Part shown: positions 16,449-24,806 of the stretch, one piece after another
Layout of the letters: the number at the start of each line of letters is the position of its first letter
Numbering within the stretch: the stretch's first letter is position 1
Program-made: the position numbers and the translations under genes
Assembly (NCBI GenBank): GCA_041685735.1
Contig: JAWLFE010000001.1
Span: forward strand, 74,523-138,522
DNA length: 64,000 bases
Direction of reading: 5' to 3'
Source of the DNA: CSSed11-175R1 sp041685735
GTDB taxonomy: Bacteria; Actinomycetota; Nitriliruptoria; Nitriliruptorales; Nitriliruptoraceae
The notes under the pieces: generated by a model
Told to the model about the DNA's origin: nothing
The model's input: only the letters and a program-made list of their open reading frames with translations
Databases searched by the model: none

Positions 16449-16541
16449 CCAGAACCTGGGCTGCAGCCCAGGTCGTGACTCCCCCGAGCGCCATCCTGCG
16501 CAAGCTCCGCAACGGTTCCTGGGATGACACCCAGGTTCTGG
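16449..16541. repeat. Inverted-repeat cluster in a 320-bp non-coding stretch
   Basis: The stretch 16385-16704 has no convincing gene. It contains a perfect 20-bp palindrome at 16454-16473 (ACCTGGGCTGCAGCCCAGGT). A 6-bp stem lies at 16518-16523/16530-16535, and a perfect 12-bp inverted pair joins CCAGAACCTGGG (16449-16460) with CCCAGGTTCTGG (16530-16541). The nonamer AACGGTTCC occurs at 16413 and 16511. The arms can form alternative structures. It may be the terminator region of the repair operon or the remains of a small palindromic repeat element. Confidence 0.6.
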
Positions 16542-16704
16542 CGACACCGCCGCGATCGCCACCTCCGCCCGGCTGTTCCCCGACGACTCCCTCTCAACGA
16601 GATCACACGGGGGCCGATCCGGACCCTGGACCGTGCCATCGAACGGGCGGGTGGCCAGGTCCGGACACCGTCGTGCCCTGTTCCCAGCCACAACGAGGAC
16701 CCCC

Positions 16705-17082
16705 ATGAGAGCCCGCTCGTTCACGATCATTGCCATCGCCGCCCTGGCTGCCATCGTCATGCCTGCGGGGACGCGGATGACGCCCCGGTGGACGACAGCG
16801 TCGGGGATGAGACCGAGGAACCGGTCGATGATGCCACCGACCCGGCCGATCCCGGCGCCACGGTCGATGTCGCCGTTGCGGAGTCGCCGCTGGGCGATCA
16901 CCTGGTCGCCGCCGACGGGATGACCATCTACCTGTTCACCGCGGACGCCGCACCGGGCGATGTCGAGGGCCAGGGGGGTCAACGATGTCTGGTTCGTCGT
17001 CGCCCCCGACGGGTCGGCGATCGAGGGTGGACTCGATGACGCCGCCGACGATGACGACGACGATGATCGCGGCGGCTACTGA
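16705..17082 (+). pseudogene. Frameshifted secreted lipoprotein (PF03640-like)
   Basis: One reading frame starts at ATG 16705 and encodes a signal-peptide-like MRARSFTIIAIAALAAIVM. The next frame carries the expected lipobox continuation ACGDADDAPVDDS, an acidic linker and SPLGDHLVAADGMTIYLFTAD. That segment matches the start of the secreted-lipoprotein repeat family (PF03640). A third frame gives VWFVVAPDGSAIEGG and an Asp-rich end, stopping at 17080-17082. Two shifts are needed: one near 16762 at the lipobox, one at the six-G run 16973-16978. The usual Cys pair between YLFTAD and W is missing, which suggests real decay and not only sequencing error. Confidence 0.65.
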
Positions 17083-17113
17083 GCCACCCCATCCCTGGGG
17101 GTACGGTCACCGT

Positions 17114-17374
17114 GTGGATGAACCCGCCCTGCTGCAGACGGGCCCGGAGACCTTCCGGGTGCTGCTCGGCGGTGGCCGCGAGATCATCGCCGAACTGCGC
17201 CACCACACGCGGCGGGGCCTCGGCCTGACCGGGGTGCCACCGCTGATCGTGGCCGCCGAGATCGTGCGGTTCCTCGAGGAACGGGATGCCCTTTCCGGGC
17301 CGACGATCTCACTGGGAGCGGCGGCCGGCCGGTTCCCCGAGTTCGTCGAGGAGATCTCGGCCCGGCTGCGCTGA
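17114..17374 (+). CDS. Small protein of unknown function (86 aa)
   Basis: I do not recognise this protein. It is predicted from GTG 17114, with GGGGG about 10 bases upstream; the longer open frame upstream is the pseudogene tail in another frame. The chain is mostly alpha-helical in character, with VDEPALLQTGPETFRVLLG, a basic ELRHHTRRGLGLTG turn and a C-terminal FPEFVEEISARLR. It has no signal peptide, membrane segment or cysteine. The next gene, also small and unknown, follows 52 bp later on the same strand, so the pair may be co-transcribed. Confidence 0.55.
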   Translation: MDEPALLQTGPETFRVLLGGGREIIAELRHHTRRGLGLTGVPPLIVAAEIVRFLEERDALSGPTISLGAAAGRFPEFVEEISARLR

Positions 17375-17426
17375 GTCCCCCGGGGTCTGGTGGCGCGAAC
17401 CCGACGAAGCGGTACGAGGAGTCGAT

Positions 17427-17681
17427 GTGCACATCGAGGTGACCGAGGTCGTTCCCGGCGAGTTGGACGTCGCGATCGACGGCGCCGGCAGCTGTCGCGT
17501 CCTGGTTCCGGCCGGGGTCGGGTTGGCGGGCGCATCGGACGACGAGCTGGCCACGGCCGTGGTGCGGGTCCTGCTCGCCCACGGCCGGGACCTGCCTGCC
17601 GTGCTCGACGTCAGCCGGGTGTTCTCGTCGGATCCCGAGCTGTTCGCCGCGGTGCAGCGCGAGGTGGACACCGATCGCTGA
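17427..17681 (+). CDS. Small protein of unknown function (84 aa)
   Basis: I do not recognise this protein. The GTG at 17427 is chosen because GAGGA lies just upstream. The product alternates short beta-like stretches (VHIEVTEVVPGELDVAI, CRVLVPAGVGL) with a helix ELATAVVRVLLAHG and ends DPELFAAVQREVDTDR. It has no membrane segment and a single cysteine. It lies between another small unknown gene and the serA promoter. G/C third-position bias is similar to the neighbours, which supports coding. Confidence 0.5.
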   Translation: MHIEVTEVVPGELDVAIDGAGSCRVLVPAGVGLAGASDDELATAVVRVLLAHGRDLPAVLDVSRVFSSDPELFAAVQREVDTDR

Positions 17682-17732
17682 CCGACCGCCCGCCCGTCAG
17701 CTCGGGCCGCCCGGGGACCCGCCGGAGGACCC

Positions 17733-17762
17733 TTGACACACCCGGGGTGTCTGGGCGACAGT
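17733..17762 (+). promoter_or_regulatory. serA promoter with palindromic operator
   Basis: TTGACA at 17733-17738 is followed after 18 bp by GACAGT at 17757-17762, a reasonable sigma-70-type pair. A perfect 13-bp palindrome ACACCC-G-GGGTGT (17738-17750) overlaps the -35 edge and spacer, a position where a bound repressor would block RNA polymerase. A further GTTGCG...CAACG inverted element lies in the leader at 17780-17798. Confidence 0.55.
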
Positions 17763-17822
17763 GCACGACTCCCCACAACCGTTGCGCACAGCACAACGCC
17801 GAGGGAGCGCGGGAGGTGGAGG

Positions 17823-18809
17823 ATGCGGGTCCTGATCGCCGATCGGCTGCCGGAGCGTCACCGTGCGAGCCTGCGCGACGACGGGCACGTGCTCACCGAG
17901 GCTGCAGACCTGTCCGCCGACGATCTGGTCACAGCTATCGGTGAGCATGAGGTGCTCGTCGTGCGCAGTACCCGCGTCACCGCCGCGGCTCTGGCTGCAG
18001 CCGGTTGCCTGCGTCTGGTGATCCGGGCAGGTTCCGGGACCGACACCATCGACCTCGAGGCGGCCACCGACCGGGGGGTCGCGGTGTGCAACGTGCCGGG
18101 ACGCAACGCCATCGCCGTGGCCGAGTTGGCTGTCGGGCTCGTCCTGGCCATCGACCGTCGGATCCCCGAGCAGGTCACCGATCTGCGTGAGGGACGGTGG
18201 CGCAAGGGGGAGTACCAGACGGCCACGGGCATCTGTGGCCGGGCGGTCGGCGTGGTCGGCCTCGGTGACATCGGGCTCGAGTTCGCGGCGCGGATGCAGG
18301 CCTTCGGCACCCTGGTCCACGGCGTGGCCGATCCGAACCGAGCGGCCGATCGTCAGCGTCGGGCCGAGGAGATCGGGATCACGTTCGTCACGGATCTGCC
18401 GACCCTGGCGGCGACGTGTGACATCCTCTCCTTCCACGTGCCACTGTCGGATCGGACCCGTGGCATCATCGGGGAACCGCTGGTGTCCCAGGTGCCGGAC
18501 GGCGCGATCCTCATCAACACCTCGCGCGGTGACCTGGTCGATCCCGGGCCCCTGCTGGCCGCGCTCGACGCCCGCGGGTTGCGCGTCGGGCTCGATGTGC
18601 ATCCGGACGAGCCAACCGCTGCGTCGGGCGTGATCGAGACCCGACTCAGCCGGCATCCTCAGGTCTATGGCACCCACCATGTCGGTGCCTCGACCGACCA
18701 GGCACAGACCGCGGTGGCGGACGGCGTGGTCGACACCCTCCGTGCCTTCGCACGCGGGGAGGTCCGCAACCGGGTGAACGCCGAGGAACCGGTCGGAGCA
18801 CCGCGGTGA
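17823..18809 (+). CDS. serA: D-3-phosphoglycerate dehydrogenase-like 2-hydroxyacid dehydrogenase
   Basis: It oxidises 3-phosphoglycerate to 3-phosphohydroxypyruvate, the first step of serine synthesis. The 328-residue chain has the D-isomer hydroxyacid dehydrogenase fold. The NAD motif is VGVVGLGDIGLEFAARM. The catalytic Arg lies in INTSRGDLVD, the Glu in DVHPDEP and the His in GTHHVGAST. There is no C-terminal ACT or ASB domain, so allosteric serine inhibition of the long type is not expected. Other D-2-hydroxyacid substrates are possible, but the DUF1015 gene overlapping its 3' end by 4 bp is typical of serA. The ATG at 17823 follows GGAGGTGGAGG. Confidence 0.85.
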   Translation: MRVLIADRLPERHRASLRDDGHVLTEAADLSADDLVTAIGEHEVLVVRSTRVTAAALAAAGCLRLVIRAGSGTDTIDLEAATDRGVAVCNVPGRNAIAVAELAVGLVLAIDRRIPEQVTDLREGRWRKGEYQTATGICGRAVGVVGLGDIGLEFAARMQAFGTLVHGVADPNRAADRQRRAEEIGITFVTDLPTLAATCDILSFHVPLSDRTRGIIGEPLVSQVPDGAILINTSRGDLVDPGPLLAALDARGLRVGLDVHPDEPTAASGVIETRLSRHPQVYGTHHVGASTDQAQTAVADGVVDTLRAFARGEVRNRVNAEEPVGAPR

Positions 18810-20062
18810 CCCGATCGGGGATCGACGCGGCGGCATCGGCTCCGAGCACACCCGTCGCGGGCCGCAGGGTCGATCTGCGTCCGATCGACCTGCATCTGGT
18901 CGCCGGCGAGGTCGCGGCGAGGGTGGTGCCGCCCCCAGCGGACGCCCTCAGCTCCGAGGAGCGGGTCCGCCTGGCATCGAGCGAGCCCCTGAGCCTCCTG
19001 CGTGTCCTCGGTCCAGAGGGCCAGGAAGGTGGGCCGGCCGGTCGGAGGGCTGGCCGGCTCATCCGCGAACACGTCGCGGCCGGGTACTACACCGGGCGGG
19101 GCCGCGTCCTGGCGATCCACGAGCTGGTGTCCCCGACCCACCGCCAGGTCGGCCTGGTGGCCGGGGTCCCGGTCGCCGACGTTCACACCGGCGTGGTCCG
19201 GCCGCACGAACAGACGCGTGCCTACCGTGAGGAACGTCTGGCGGCGTTCCTGGATGCCGCCGGGGCCGACGTCAGCCCGGTCGTCCTGACCCACCCCGCG
19301 CAACCAGCGATCGATGCGCTCGTCGCTGAGGTGTGTCACGAGCCCCCGGACCTGAAGTTCGAGGGGTGGGGTGGTGTCCAGCATCGCGTCTGGATCGTCG
19401 ACGACGCGACGGTGTGCGACGGCTTCACCGACGCTGCGGGTGCGATCGAGCAGCTGACGATCGTCGACGGTCACCACCGGGTGGCGGCCGCGCTCCGTGC
19501 CCGGGAGCGTTCCGACGATCCGGGGGCGAACGACGAGACGCTGCTCGCCGAACTCGTTGCCGATCGCGATCTGCGGATGGTGGGCTTCGATCGGCGTGTC
19601 CACGTCGGCGACATCGGCGAGGCGCAACGGATCCTCGCCGGTCTGTCCGAGGTCGCCCACCTGGCCGACCTCGGCATCGGGCCGCCCCCGCGTCCGTCGG
19701 GTGCCGCCGAGATGCTGGTGGCGAGCTCGGATCGGTGGTGGCGGGCGACCTTCACCGACGTTCCTGACGACCTGCCGGGATCGCTGCCGGTGTCGTTGCT
19801 CCAGGAGCGCGTCCTCGGCCCGATCGTCGGGATCGGGGACCCCCGGACCGATCGACGTCTCGAGCACGTGCCGGGCCTCGGTGATCTGCGGGCGCTCGAC
19901 CGGTCGGTGCACGCGGCCATGACCCTCGGCTTCGTGCCGCGGGCGGTGACGGTGGCAGAGCTCCAGGAGGTTGCCCGACGGGGCAGGGTGCTGCCCCCGA
20001 AGTCGACCTACGTGGACCCCAAGCCCGGTCCAGGGGTCCTGCTGCGTCTGCGCCCACGGTGA
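18806..20062 (+). CDS. DUF1015 protein (SerA/SerC-associated)
   Basis: DUF1015 proteins have no established reaction but very often sit next to serA or serC. The 418-residue product has the family's main landmarks: an N-terminal RPIDLHLVAG segment, SREHVAAGYY-like LIREHVAAGYYTGRGRVLAI, an Asp-Gly-His-His-Arg block (IVDGHHRVAAALRA) and a C-terminal PPKSTYVDPKPGPGVLLR. The DGHHR block resembles a ParB/Srx-like nucleotide site, which is inference. It starts at a GTG overlapping the serA stop by 4 bp, so its product is probably needed in step with SerA. Confidence 0.85.
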   Translation: MTRSGIDAAASAPSTPVAGRRVDLRPIDLHLVAGEVAARVVPPPADALSSEERVRLASSEPLSLLRVLGPEGQEGGPAGRRAGRLIREHVAAGYYTGRGRVLAIHELVSPTHRQVGLVAGVPVADVHTGVVRPHEQTRAYREERLAAFLDAAGADVSPVVLTHPAQPAIDALVAEVCHEPPDLKFEGWGGVQHRVWIVDDATVCDGFTDAAGAIEQLTIVDGHHRVAAALRARERSDDPGANDETLLAELVADRDLRMVGFDRRVHVGDIGEAQRILAGLSEVAHLADLGIGPPPRPSGAAEMLVASSDRWWRATFTDVPDDLPGSLPVSLLQERVLGPIVGIGDPRTDRRLEHVPGLGDLRALDRSVHAAMTLGFVPRAVTVAELQEVARRGRVLPPKSTYVDPKPGPGVLLRLRPR

Positions 20063-20076
20063 GCGCAGATGGACCC

Positions 20077-20142
20077 TTGACGTCGGGGGCCGGCTCAGGC
20101 AAAGTGTTGCGATAGACGGTCCGCGTTTTGCAGGACGCAACA
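20077..20142 (+). promoter_or_regulatory. metF promoter and structured leader
   Basis: TTGACG at 20077-20082 and CAAAGT at 20100-20105 are separated by 17 bp. Directly downstream, TGTTGCG (20105-20111) pairs with CGCAACA (20136-20142) and the inner GTCC (20119-20122) with GGAC (20033+100, i.e. 20133-20136). This nested element could be an operator or an RNA leader. The GTTGCG/CGCAAC words recur before serA and iclR. Confidence 0.45.
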
Positions 20143-20208
20143 TCGATCCCCGGGAGAGGGTCGGCTCGCGTCCCTGGTATGGGACCTGGGATGGGAGGGC
20201 GAGAGCCC

Positions 20209-21045
20209 ATGGTGGACGAGAGGGTCGTGGCGTCGCTGGAGCGTGCCAGGTTCGAGATCATCCCGATGAAGGGGGTGGACGAGCAGCTGCCGTTCCTCCC
20301 GGCGGGCGTCACCGTGACGGTGACCGCGTCGCCGACCAAGGGGCTCGACGCGACGTTGGAGCTGGCGGAGCGCGTCGCACAACGTGGGAACCCGGTCGTG
20401 CCCCACCTGTCCGCCCGGCTGATCGAGGGACGCGATCACCTGGCGCGCATCCTCGCCCGCCTCGAGGCGCTGGGGATCGAGGAGGTGTTCGTCCCGGCCG
20501 GCGACGCGGAGATCCCCGCGGGCCCCTACGAGGGTGCCGCCGACCTGTTGGAGGAGATGACCGACCTCGGGCATCACCTGCAGCGGGTGGGGATCACGGG
20601 CTACCCGGAGAGCCACGCGTTCATCCCCGATGCCACCACGATCGCGGAGATGACGCGCAAGGCGCCGCACGCGACCGCGATCGTGTCCCAGATCTGTTAC
20701 GACCCGACCATCGTGCGGTCCTGGATCAGCGAGGTCCGCGCGCGCGGCATCGACCTGCCGATCTACCTCGGCGTCCCTGGGGTCATCGACCGGGCCAAGC
20801 TGCTGCGGGTGTCGTTGCGCGTGGGGCTCGGGGACTCGATCCGCTACCTGCGCAAACAGCACGAGGTCGCGACCAAGCTGTTGACCGGTTACACCCCCGA
20901 CGAGCTCGTGGGCGGGCTCGGCGACCTGATCGATCATCCCGACGCCCGGGTGGCCGGGTGGCACCTGTTCACCTTCAACGAGGTGGAACGGACCGAACGC
21001 TGGCGGCAGGACCTGCTGCTGAGTCTCCGAGGAGCAGTCCTGTGA
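20209..21045 (+). CDS. metF: Methylenetetrahydrofolate reductase (short actinobacterial type)
   Basis: It interconverts 5,10-methylene-THF and 5-methyl-THF. The 278-residue product shows the MTHFR barrel in a divergent form: TVTVTASPTKGLDATLELAE near the N-terminus, VVPHLSARL, VFVPAGDAEIPAG, GITGYPESH and QICYDPTI. This set resembles the mycobacterial branch reported as FAD-independent, but I cannot confirm cofactor use by eye. The start is ATG 20209 with GGAGG 10 bases upstream. In-frame ATGs at 20191 and 20179 and a TTG at 20128 are alternatives. It overlaps fhs by 4 bp. In this context it could run in the oxidative direction on methyl-THF from the corrinoid system. Confidence 0.85.
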   Translation: MVDERVVASLERARFEIIPMKGVDEQLPFLPAGVTVTVTASPTKGLDATLELAERVAQRGNPVVPHLSARLIEGRDHLARILARLEALGIEEVFVPAGDAEIPAGPYEGAADLLEEMTDLGHHLQRVGITGYPESHAFIPDATTIAEMTRKAPHATAIVSQICYDPTIVRSWISEVRARGIDLPIYLGVPGVIDRAKLLRVSLRVGLGDSIRYLRKQHEVATKLLTGYTPDELVGGLGDLIDHPDARVAGWHLFTFNEVERTERWRQDLLLSLRGAVL

Positions 21046-22739
21046 GTTTCCCCAACGACCTGGACATCGCGCGCGGCGCGGCGCTCAAGCCGCTCGACGA
21101 GGTCGGCGCGAGCATCGGGCTCGGCCCGCACCTGCTCGAGCCCTACGGCGAGCACGTCGCCAAGATCAAGCTGGACGCGATCGATGAGCTCGCCGACCGG
21201 CCGCGGGCCAAGTACGTGCTGGTCTCCGCCATCACCCCGACCCCGCTGGGGGAGGGCAAGACCACCACCACGGTCGGGCTCGGGCAGGCCTTCCGGCACC
21301 TCGGCAAGACGGCCACGGTCGCGATCCGCCAACCGTCGATGGGTCCGACCTTCGGGATCAAGGGTGGCGCGGCCGGCGGCGGCTACAGCCAGGTCGTGCC
21401 GATGGAGATCCTCAACCTCCACCTGACCGGGGACATGCACGCGGTCACCGCGGCGCACAACCTGCTGTCGGCCATGGTCGACAACCACCTGTTCCAGGGG
21501 CAGTCGCCCGCGCTGGATCCACACCGGGTGGCGTGGCGGCGCGTCATGGACGTCAACGACCGGGCCCTGCGCAACATCGTCGTCGGGCTCGGCACCCGGC
21601 TGGACGGTCGGCCCCGCGAGACAGGGTTCGACATCACGGCGGCCTCCGAGGTCATGGCCGTGCTCGCCCTGGCGACCTCGCTGCAGGACCTGCGCGCACG
21701 GATGGGCCGGATCGTCATCGGCGCCGACACCGACGGGTCTCCGGTCACCGCGGAGGACATCGGCGCCGCGGGTGCCATGACGGTCATCATGAAGGAGGCC
21801 CTCAAGCCCAACCTCATGCAGACCCTGGAGCAGACCCCGGTGCTGGTGCACGCCGGGCCCTTCGGCAACATCGCCCACGGCAACAGTTCCGTGGTGGCCG
21901 ACCGGATCGGCATCCACGGTGGTGACTACCTGGTCACCGAGGCCGGGTTCGGTGCGGACATGGGTGCTGAGCGGTTCTTCAACATCAAGTGCCGGACCTC
22001 CGGACTGACCCCGGATGCCGGGGTACTGGTCGCGACGGTGCGCGCACTGAAGGCGCACTCCGGACGCCACAAGATCGTGGCCGGGAAGCCGCTGCCCGAG
22101 GACCTGCTGGCAGAGAACCCCGACGACGTGCAGGCCGGTGCGGCCAACCTGCGCAAGCAGATCGAGAACATCCGGTTGCACGGCGTCTCCCCGGTGGTGG
22201 CGATCAACGCCTTCCCGACCGACCACGACAGCGAACACGCCACGATCCGTGCGATCGCGGAGGAGATGGGTGCCCGCGTCGCGGTCTGCAACCACTTCGC
22301 CGAGGGTGGTGCCGGTGCGGTCGAGCTGGCCGAAGCGGTCGCCGAAGCCGCCGAGGAGCCGTCCGAGTTCCGGTTCCTCTACCCGTCGGAGGCCTCGCTG
22401 CGCGAGAAGATCGAGGCGGTGGCCACCAAGGTCTACGGTGCGGACGGGGTCGACTACGCGCCGGCGGCGGCACGCCAGATCGACGATCATGAGGCCAACG
22501 GGTTCGGTGACCTGCCGGTGTGCATCGCCAAGACCCACCTGTCGATCTCGTCCGATCCGACGCTGACCGGCGCGCCGACCGGCTGGCGGATGCCGGTCCG
22601 CGAGGTCCGTGCGTCGGTCGGGGCCGGGTTCATCTACCCGATCTGCGGCGACATGCGCACCATGCCGGGCCTGTCGTCGACCCCGGCGGCGCAGCGCATC
22701 GACATCGATGAACACGGCGAGATCGTGGGACTGTCCTGA
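21042..22739 (+). CDS. fhs: Formate--tetrahydrofolate ligase
   Basis: The enzyme joins formate and THF using ATP to give 10-formyl-THF and is reversible, so it can also make ATP while releasing formate. The 565-residue length is usual. The P-loop-like segment TPTPLGEGKTTTTVGLGQA is at about 65-83. It is followed by RQPSMGPTFGIKGGAAGGG and HGNSSVVADRI. The C-terminal ICGDMRTMPGLSSTPAAQRI is diagnostic. It starts at GTG 21042, overlapping the metF stop. It lies in one run with metF and a cyclodeaminase-like protein, the same grouping used in acetogen and methylotroph folate pathways. Confidence 0.97.
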   Translation: MSFPNDLDIARGAALKPLDEVGASIGLGPHLLEPYGEHVAKIKLDAIDELADRPRAKYVLVSAITPTPLGEGKTTTTVGLGQAFRHLGKTATVAIRQPSMGPTFGIKGGAAGGGYSQVVPMEILNLHLTGDMHAVTAAHNLLSAMVDNHLFQGQSPALDPHRVAWRRVMDVNDRALRNIVVGLGTRLDGRPRETGFDITAASEVMAVLALATSLQDLRARMGRIVIGADTDGSPVTAEDIGAAGAMTVIMKEALKPNLMQTLEQTPVLVHAGPFGNIAHGNSSVVADRIGIHGGDYLVTEAGFGADMGAERFFNIKCRTSGLTPDAGVLVATVRALKAHSGRHKIVAGKPLPEDLLAENPDDVQAGAANLRKQIENIRLHGVSPVVAINAFPTDHDSEHATIRAIAEEMGARVAVCNHFAEGGAGAVELAEAVAEAAEEPSEFRFLYPSEASLREKIEAVATKVYGADGVDYAPAAARQIDDHEANGFGDLPVCIAKTHLSISSDPTLTGAPTGWRMPVREVRASVGAGFIYPICGDMRTMPGLSSTPAAQRIDIDEHGEIVGLS

Positions 22740-22776
22740 CGCAGGGCGCGGCTCGGATGGACGGTGGCATGGACGG

Positions 22777-22876
22777 NNNNNNNNNNNNNNNNNNNNNNNN
22801 NNNNNNNNNNNNNNNNNNNNNNNNNNNNNNNNNNNNNNNNNNNNNNNNNNNNNNNNNNNNNNNNNNNNNNNNNNNN
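22777..22876. other. Assembly gap of 100 Ns flanked by ATGGACGG repeats
   Basis: Exactly 100 N bases, the conventional filler for a gap of unknown size. ATGGACGG occurs at 22757 and 22769 just before it (12-bp step) and again at 22877 directly after it. The gap may therefore hold an unresolved tandem repeat or the assembler may have broken on it. The start of the next gene could be inside. Confidence 0.95.
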
Positions 22877-23419
22877 ATGGACGGGTTCCTCGATGCGCTG
22901 GCCTCCGACGCGCCCGCACCCGGCGCGGGTGCCGCCGTGGCCACGACCGTTGCGATGGCCGCGGGTCTGCTGGCCATGTTCGCCCGGTCGTCCGTGGACC
23001 TGCCGGACCGCGACGCGCTCGCCGGCCGCGCCGATGAGCTCCGGGCTGCCGCGGTCGATCTGATCGAAGCCGACCGTGCCGCCTACACGCGGGTGCTCGA
23101 GCACCGGCCGCACCGCCAGGAGGATCCCGACGGGTTCCTGCGTGTCGTCGCCGGGGCGAACCAGCCGCTGCTCGCCGCGATCGAGATCGCCGGCGCGATC
23201 GTCGATGCCGGCCTCGCTGCGCTGCCAGGCGGCAACGCAGCCGTCCGCCCCGACCTCATCGCCGGCATGGTCCTGGCACGGTCCGCCGCGGAGGTCGCCA
23301 CCGGACTGATCGGTGCCAACACCCGCGTCGGACGCCTGCCTGCGGACGACCTCGACACGGCGCGCCGACACGGTGCCGCCCTGGAGGCACAGCTCGATGG
23401 GGTCGGGGACGCCGGGTGA
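22877..23419 (+). CDS. Cyclodeaminase/methenyl-THF cyclohydrolase family protein (FTCD C-terminal type)
   Basis: The FTCD_C/FchA family either deaminates formimino-THF or hydrolyses methenyl-THF to formyl-THF. The visible 180 residues begin MDGFLDALASDAPAPGAGA, matching the usual FLDALAS-PTPGGG start. They continue with helices carrying ANQPLLAAIEIAG and a GGNAAVRPDLIAGMVLARSA segment. The start ATG directly follows the N gap, so extra N-terminal residues may be missing. Genomic position between fhs and folC favours the FchA-like methenyl-THF cyclohydrolase role. No folD is seen in the window, so the dehydrogenase step must be encoded elsewhere. Confidence 0.8.
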   Translation: MDGFLDALASDAPAPGAGAAVATTVAMAAGLLAMFARSSVDLPDRDALAGRADELRAAAVDLIEADRAAYTRVLEHRPHRQEDPDGFLRVVAGANQPLLAAIEIAGAIVDAGLAALPGGNAAVRPDLIAGMVLARSAAEVATGLIGANTRVGRLPADDLDTARRHGAALEAQLDGVGDAG

Positions 23420-24753
23420 GCGTGGTGGCGCCGGTCCGACCGGCCGTCCGTGACGAGGAGCTGCTCGACACCCTCGTGCACCGCCGTCGTGGCCGGGCAC
23501 CGCGCGGCACCCACCGCATGGCGGCGCTGTGCCACGCTCTGGGGGCTCCGCAGGCACAGCTGCGGACCGTGCACGTGGTCGGGACCGGGGGCAAGACCAG
23601 CATCGTGCGGACCATGTCGTCGCTCTTCACCGCGCTCGGGGTCACCTGCGGTGAGACGACCTCGCCGCACCTGCAGCACGCATCCGAGCGCATCCGGCTC
23701 GATGGACACGCGGTGCGCCCCGAACTGGTCGCCGCCCGCTGGCGGGACCTGCAGCAGGCGATCGCGGTCGCCGAGTCCCGCACGGGTGAGTCGGTCACCT
23801 TCTTCGAGGCCGTGACCGCCCTGGCGCTCCGCCTGTTCGCCGACCGGCAGGTCGACGTGGCCGTGGTCGAGGCGGGTATCGGCGGGGTGACCGATGCGAC
23901 GGGGGTCCTCGCGAGCGACGTCGTGGTGCTCTCCCGGGTCGGGTACGACCATCCGGAACTCGGCGTCGACCTGGCCCAGATCGCCCGCGAGAAGGCCGGG
24001 GTCGCCTCCCCCGGTGGCGTGCTGGTCTGCTCGGCGCAGGACCCCGCCGCCGCCGAGGCCATCGAGGAGGTGGTTGCCGAGCGGGCAGCCACGCTGCTGC
24101 GGGCCGGCCGGGACTTCGGCGTGGACACCCGCCGACCCGCACCCGGCGGGCAACAGGTCGGTCTGCGTGGTCTCGACGGGTCGGGGATCCGTGGCTTCCT
24201 GCCGCTCCGTGGCGCCCACCAGGCGGCGAACGCGGCCGTTGCCCTCGCAGCGGTCCAGACGCTGCTCGGCACCACGGACCTCGACCCGGTCCGGCTGCGG
24301 ACCGGACTCGCCGCGGTGGACGTGCCGGGCCGGGTCGAGGTGGTGACCCGCCGGGATGCCGCAGACGTGATCCTCGACGGCGCGCACGACATCGATGCCA
24401 TGAGCGCACTGGCCCGCTGCCTCGTGGAGAGTGCCCCCGGTCGGCCGATCACGGTGGTCTTCGGGGTCGGCGGGCAGCGGTCGCCGGAGCCACTGCTCGA
24501 GCGGTTGCGCCGACTGGACGCGCGGCTGATCGTGACGGCGACCGCCACGCCGCAGGCGATGCCGGTCGAAGAGCTCGAACGGCGCGCACGGGCGGATGGC
24601 GTCGATGCGATCGCCGCCGCGGATCCGGCGCTGGCCATCCGCCGGGCCACCGAACTGACCCCCGCTGACGGCGTGATCGTGGTGACCGGATCACTCCACC
24701 TCGTCGGTGCGGTCGCCTCGCTCCTGGAGGCTGTTCGCGCAACCGTCCCCTGA
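23416..24753 (+). CDS. FolC-like folylpolyglutamate synthase / Mur-ligase family protein
   Basis: FolC adds glutamates to folates and belongs to the Mur-ligase ATPases. The 445-residue protein has the FolC order. RAPRGTHRM and a P-loop region VVGTGGKTS (G56 to S62) come first, then TSPHLQHASERIRL, then VVEAGIGGVTDATG. YDHPELG with IAREKAGVA follows, then the C-terminal LDGAHDIDAM and VVTGSLHLVG. The P-loop differs from the usual GTNGKGS and the second site from DGAHN, so it is a divergent paralogue. Substrate may be methylated folates in this pathway, which is inference. GTG start overlaps the previous stop by 4 bp. Confidence 0.78.
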   Translation: MSVVAPVRPAVRDEELLDTLVHRRRGRAPRGTHRMAALCHALGAPQAQLRTVHVVGTGGKTSIVRTMSSLFTALGVTCGETTSPHLQHASERIRLDGHAVRPELVAARWRDLQQAIAVAESRTGESVTFFEAVTALALRLFADRQVDVAVVEAGIGGVTDATGVLASDVVVLSRVGYDHPELGVDLAQIAREKAGVASPGGVLVCSAQDPAAAEAIEEVVAERAATLLRAGRDFGVDTRRPAPGGQQVGLRGLDGSGIRGFLPLRGAHQAANAAVALAAVQTLLGTTDLDPVRLRTGLAAVDVPGRVEVVTRRDAADVILDGAHDIDAMSALARCLVESAPGRPITVVFGVGGQRSPEPLLERLRRLDARLIVTATATPQAMPVEELERRARADGVDAIAAADPALAIRRATELTPADGVIVVTGSLHLVGAVASLLEAVRATVP

Positions 24754-24806
24754 GACGCAACGCCCAGGTCGGACGCTACGGTAGGGGCGCCGTGAAGGAG
24801 GTTCGC

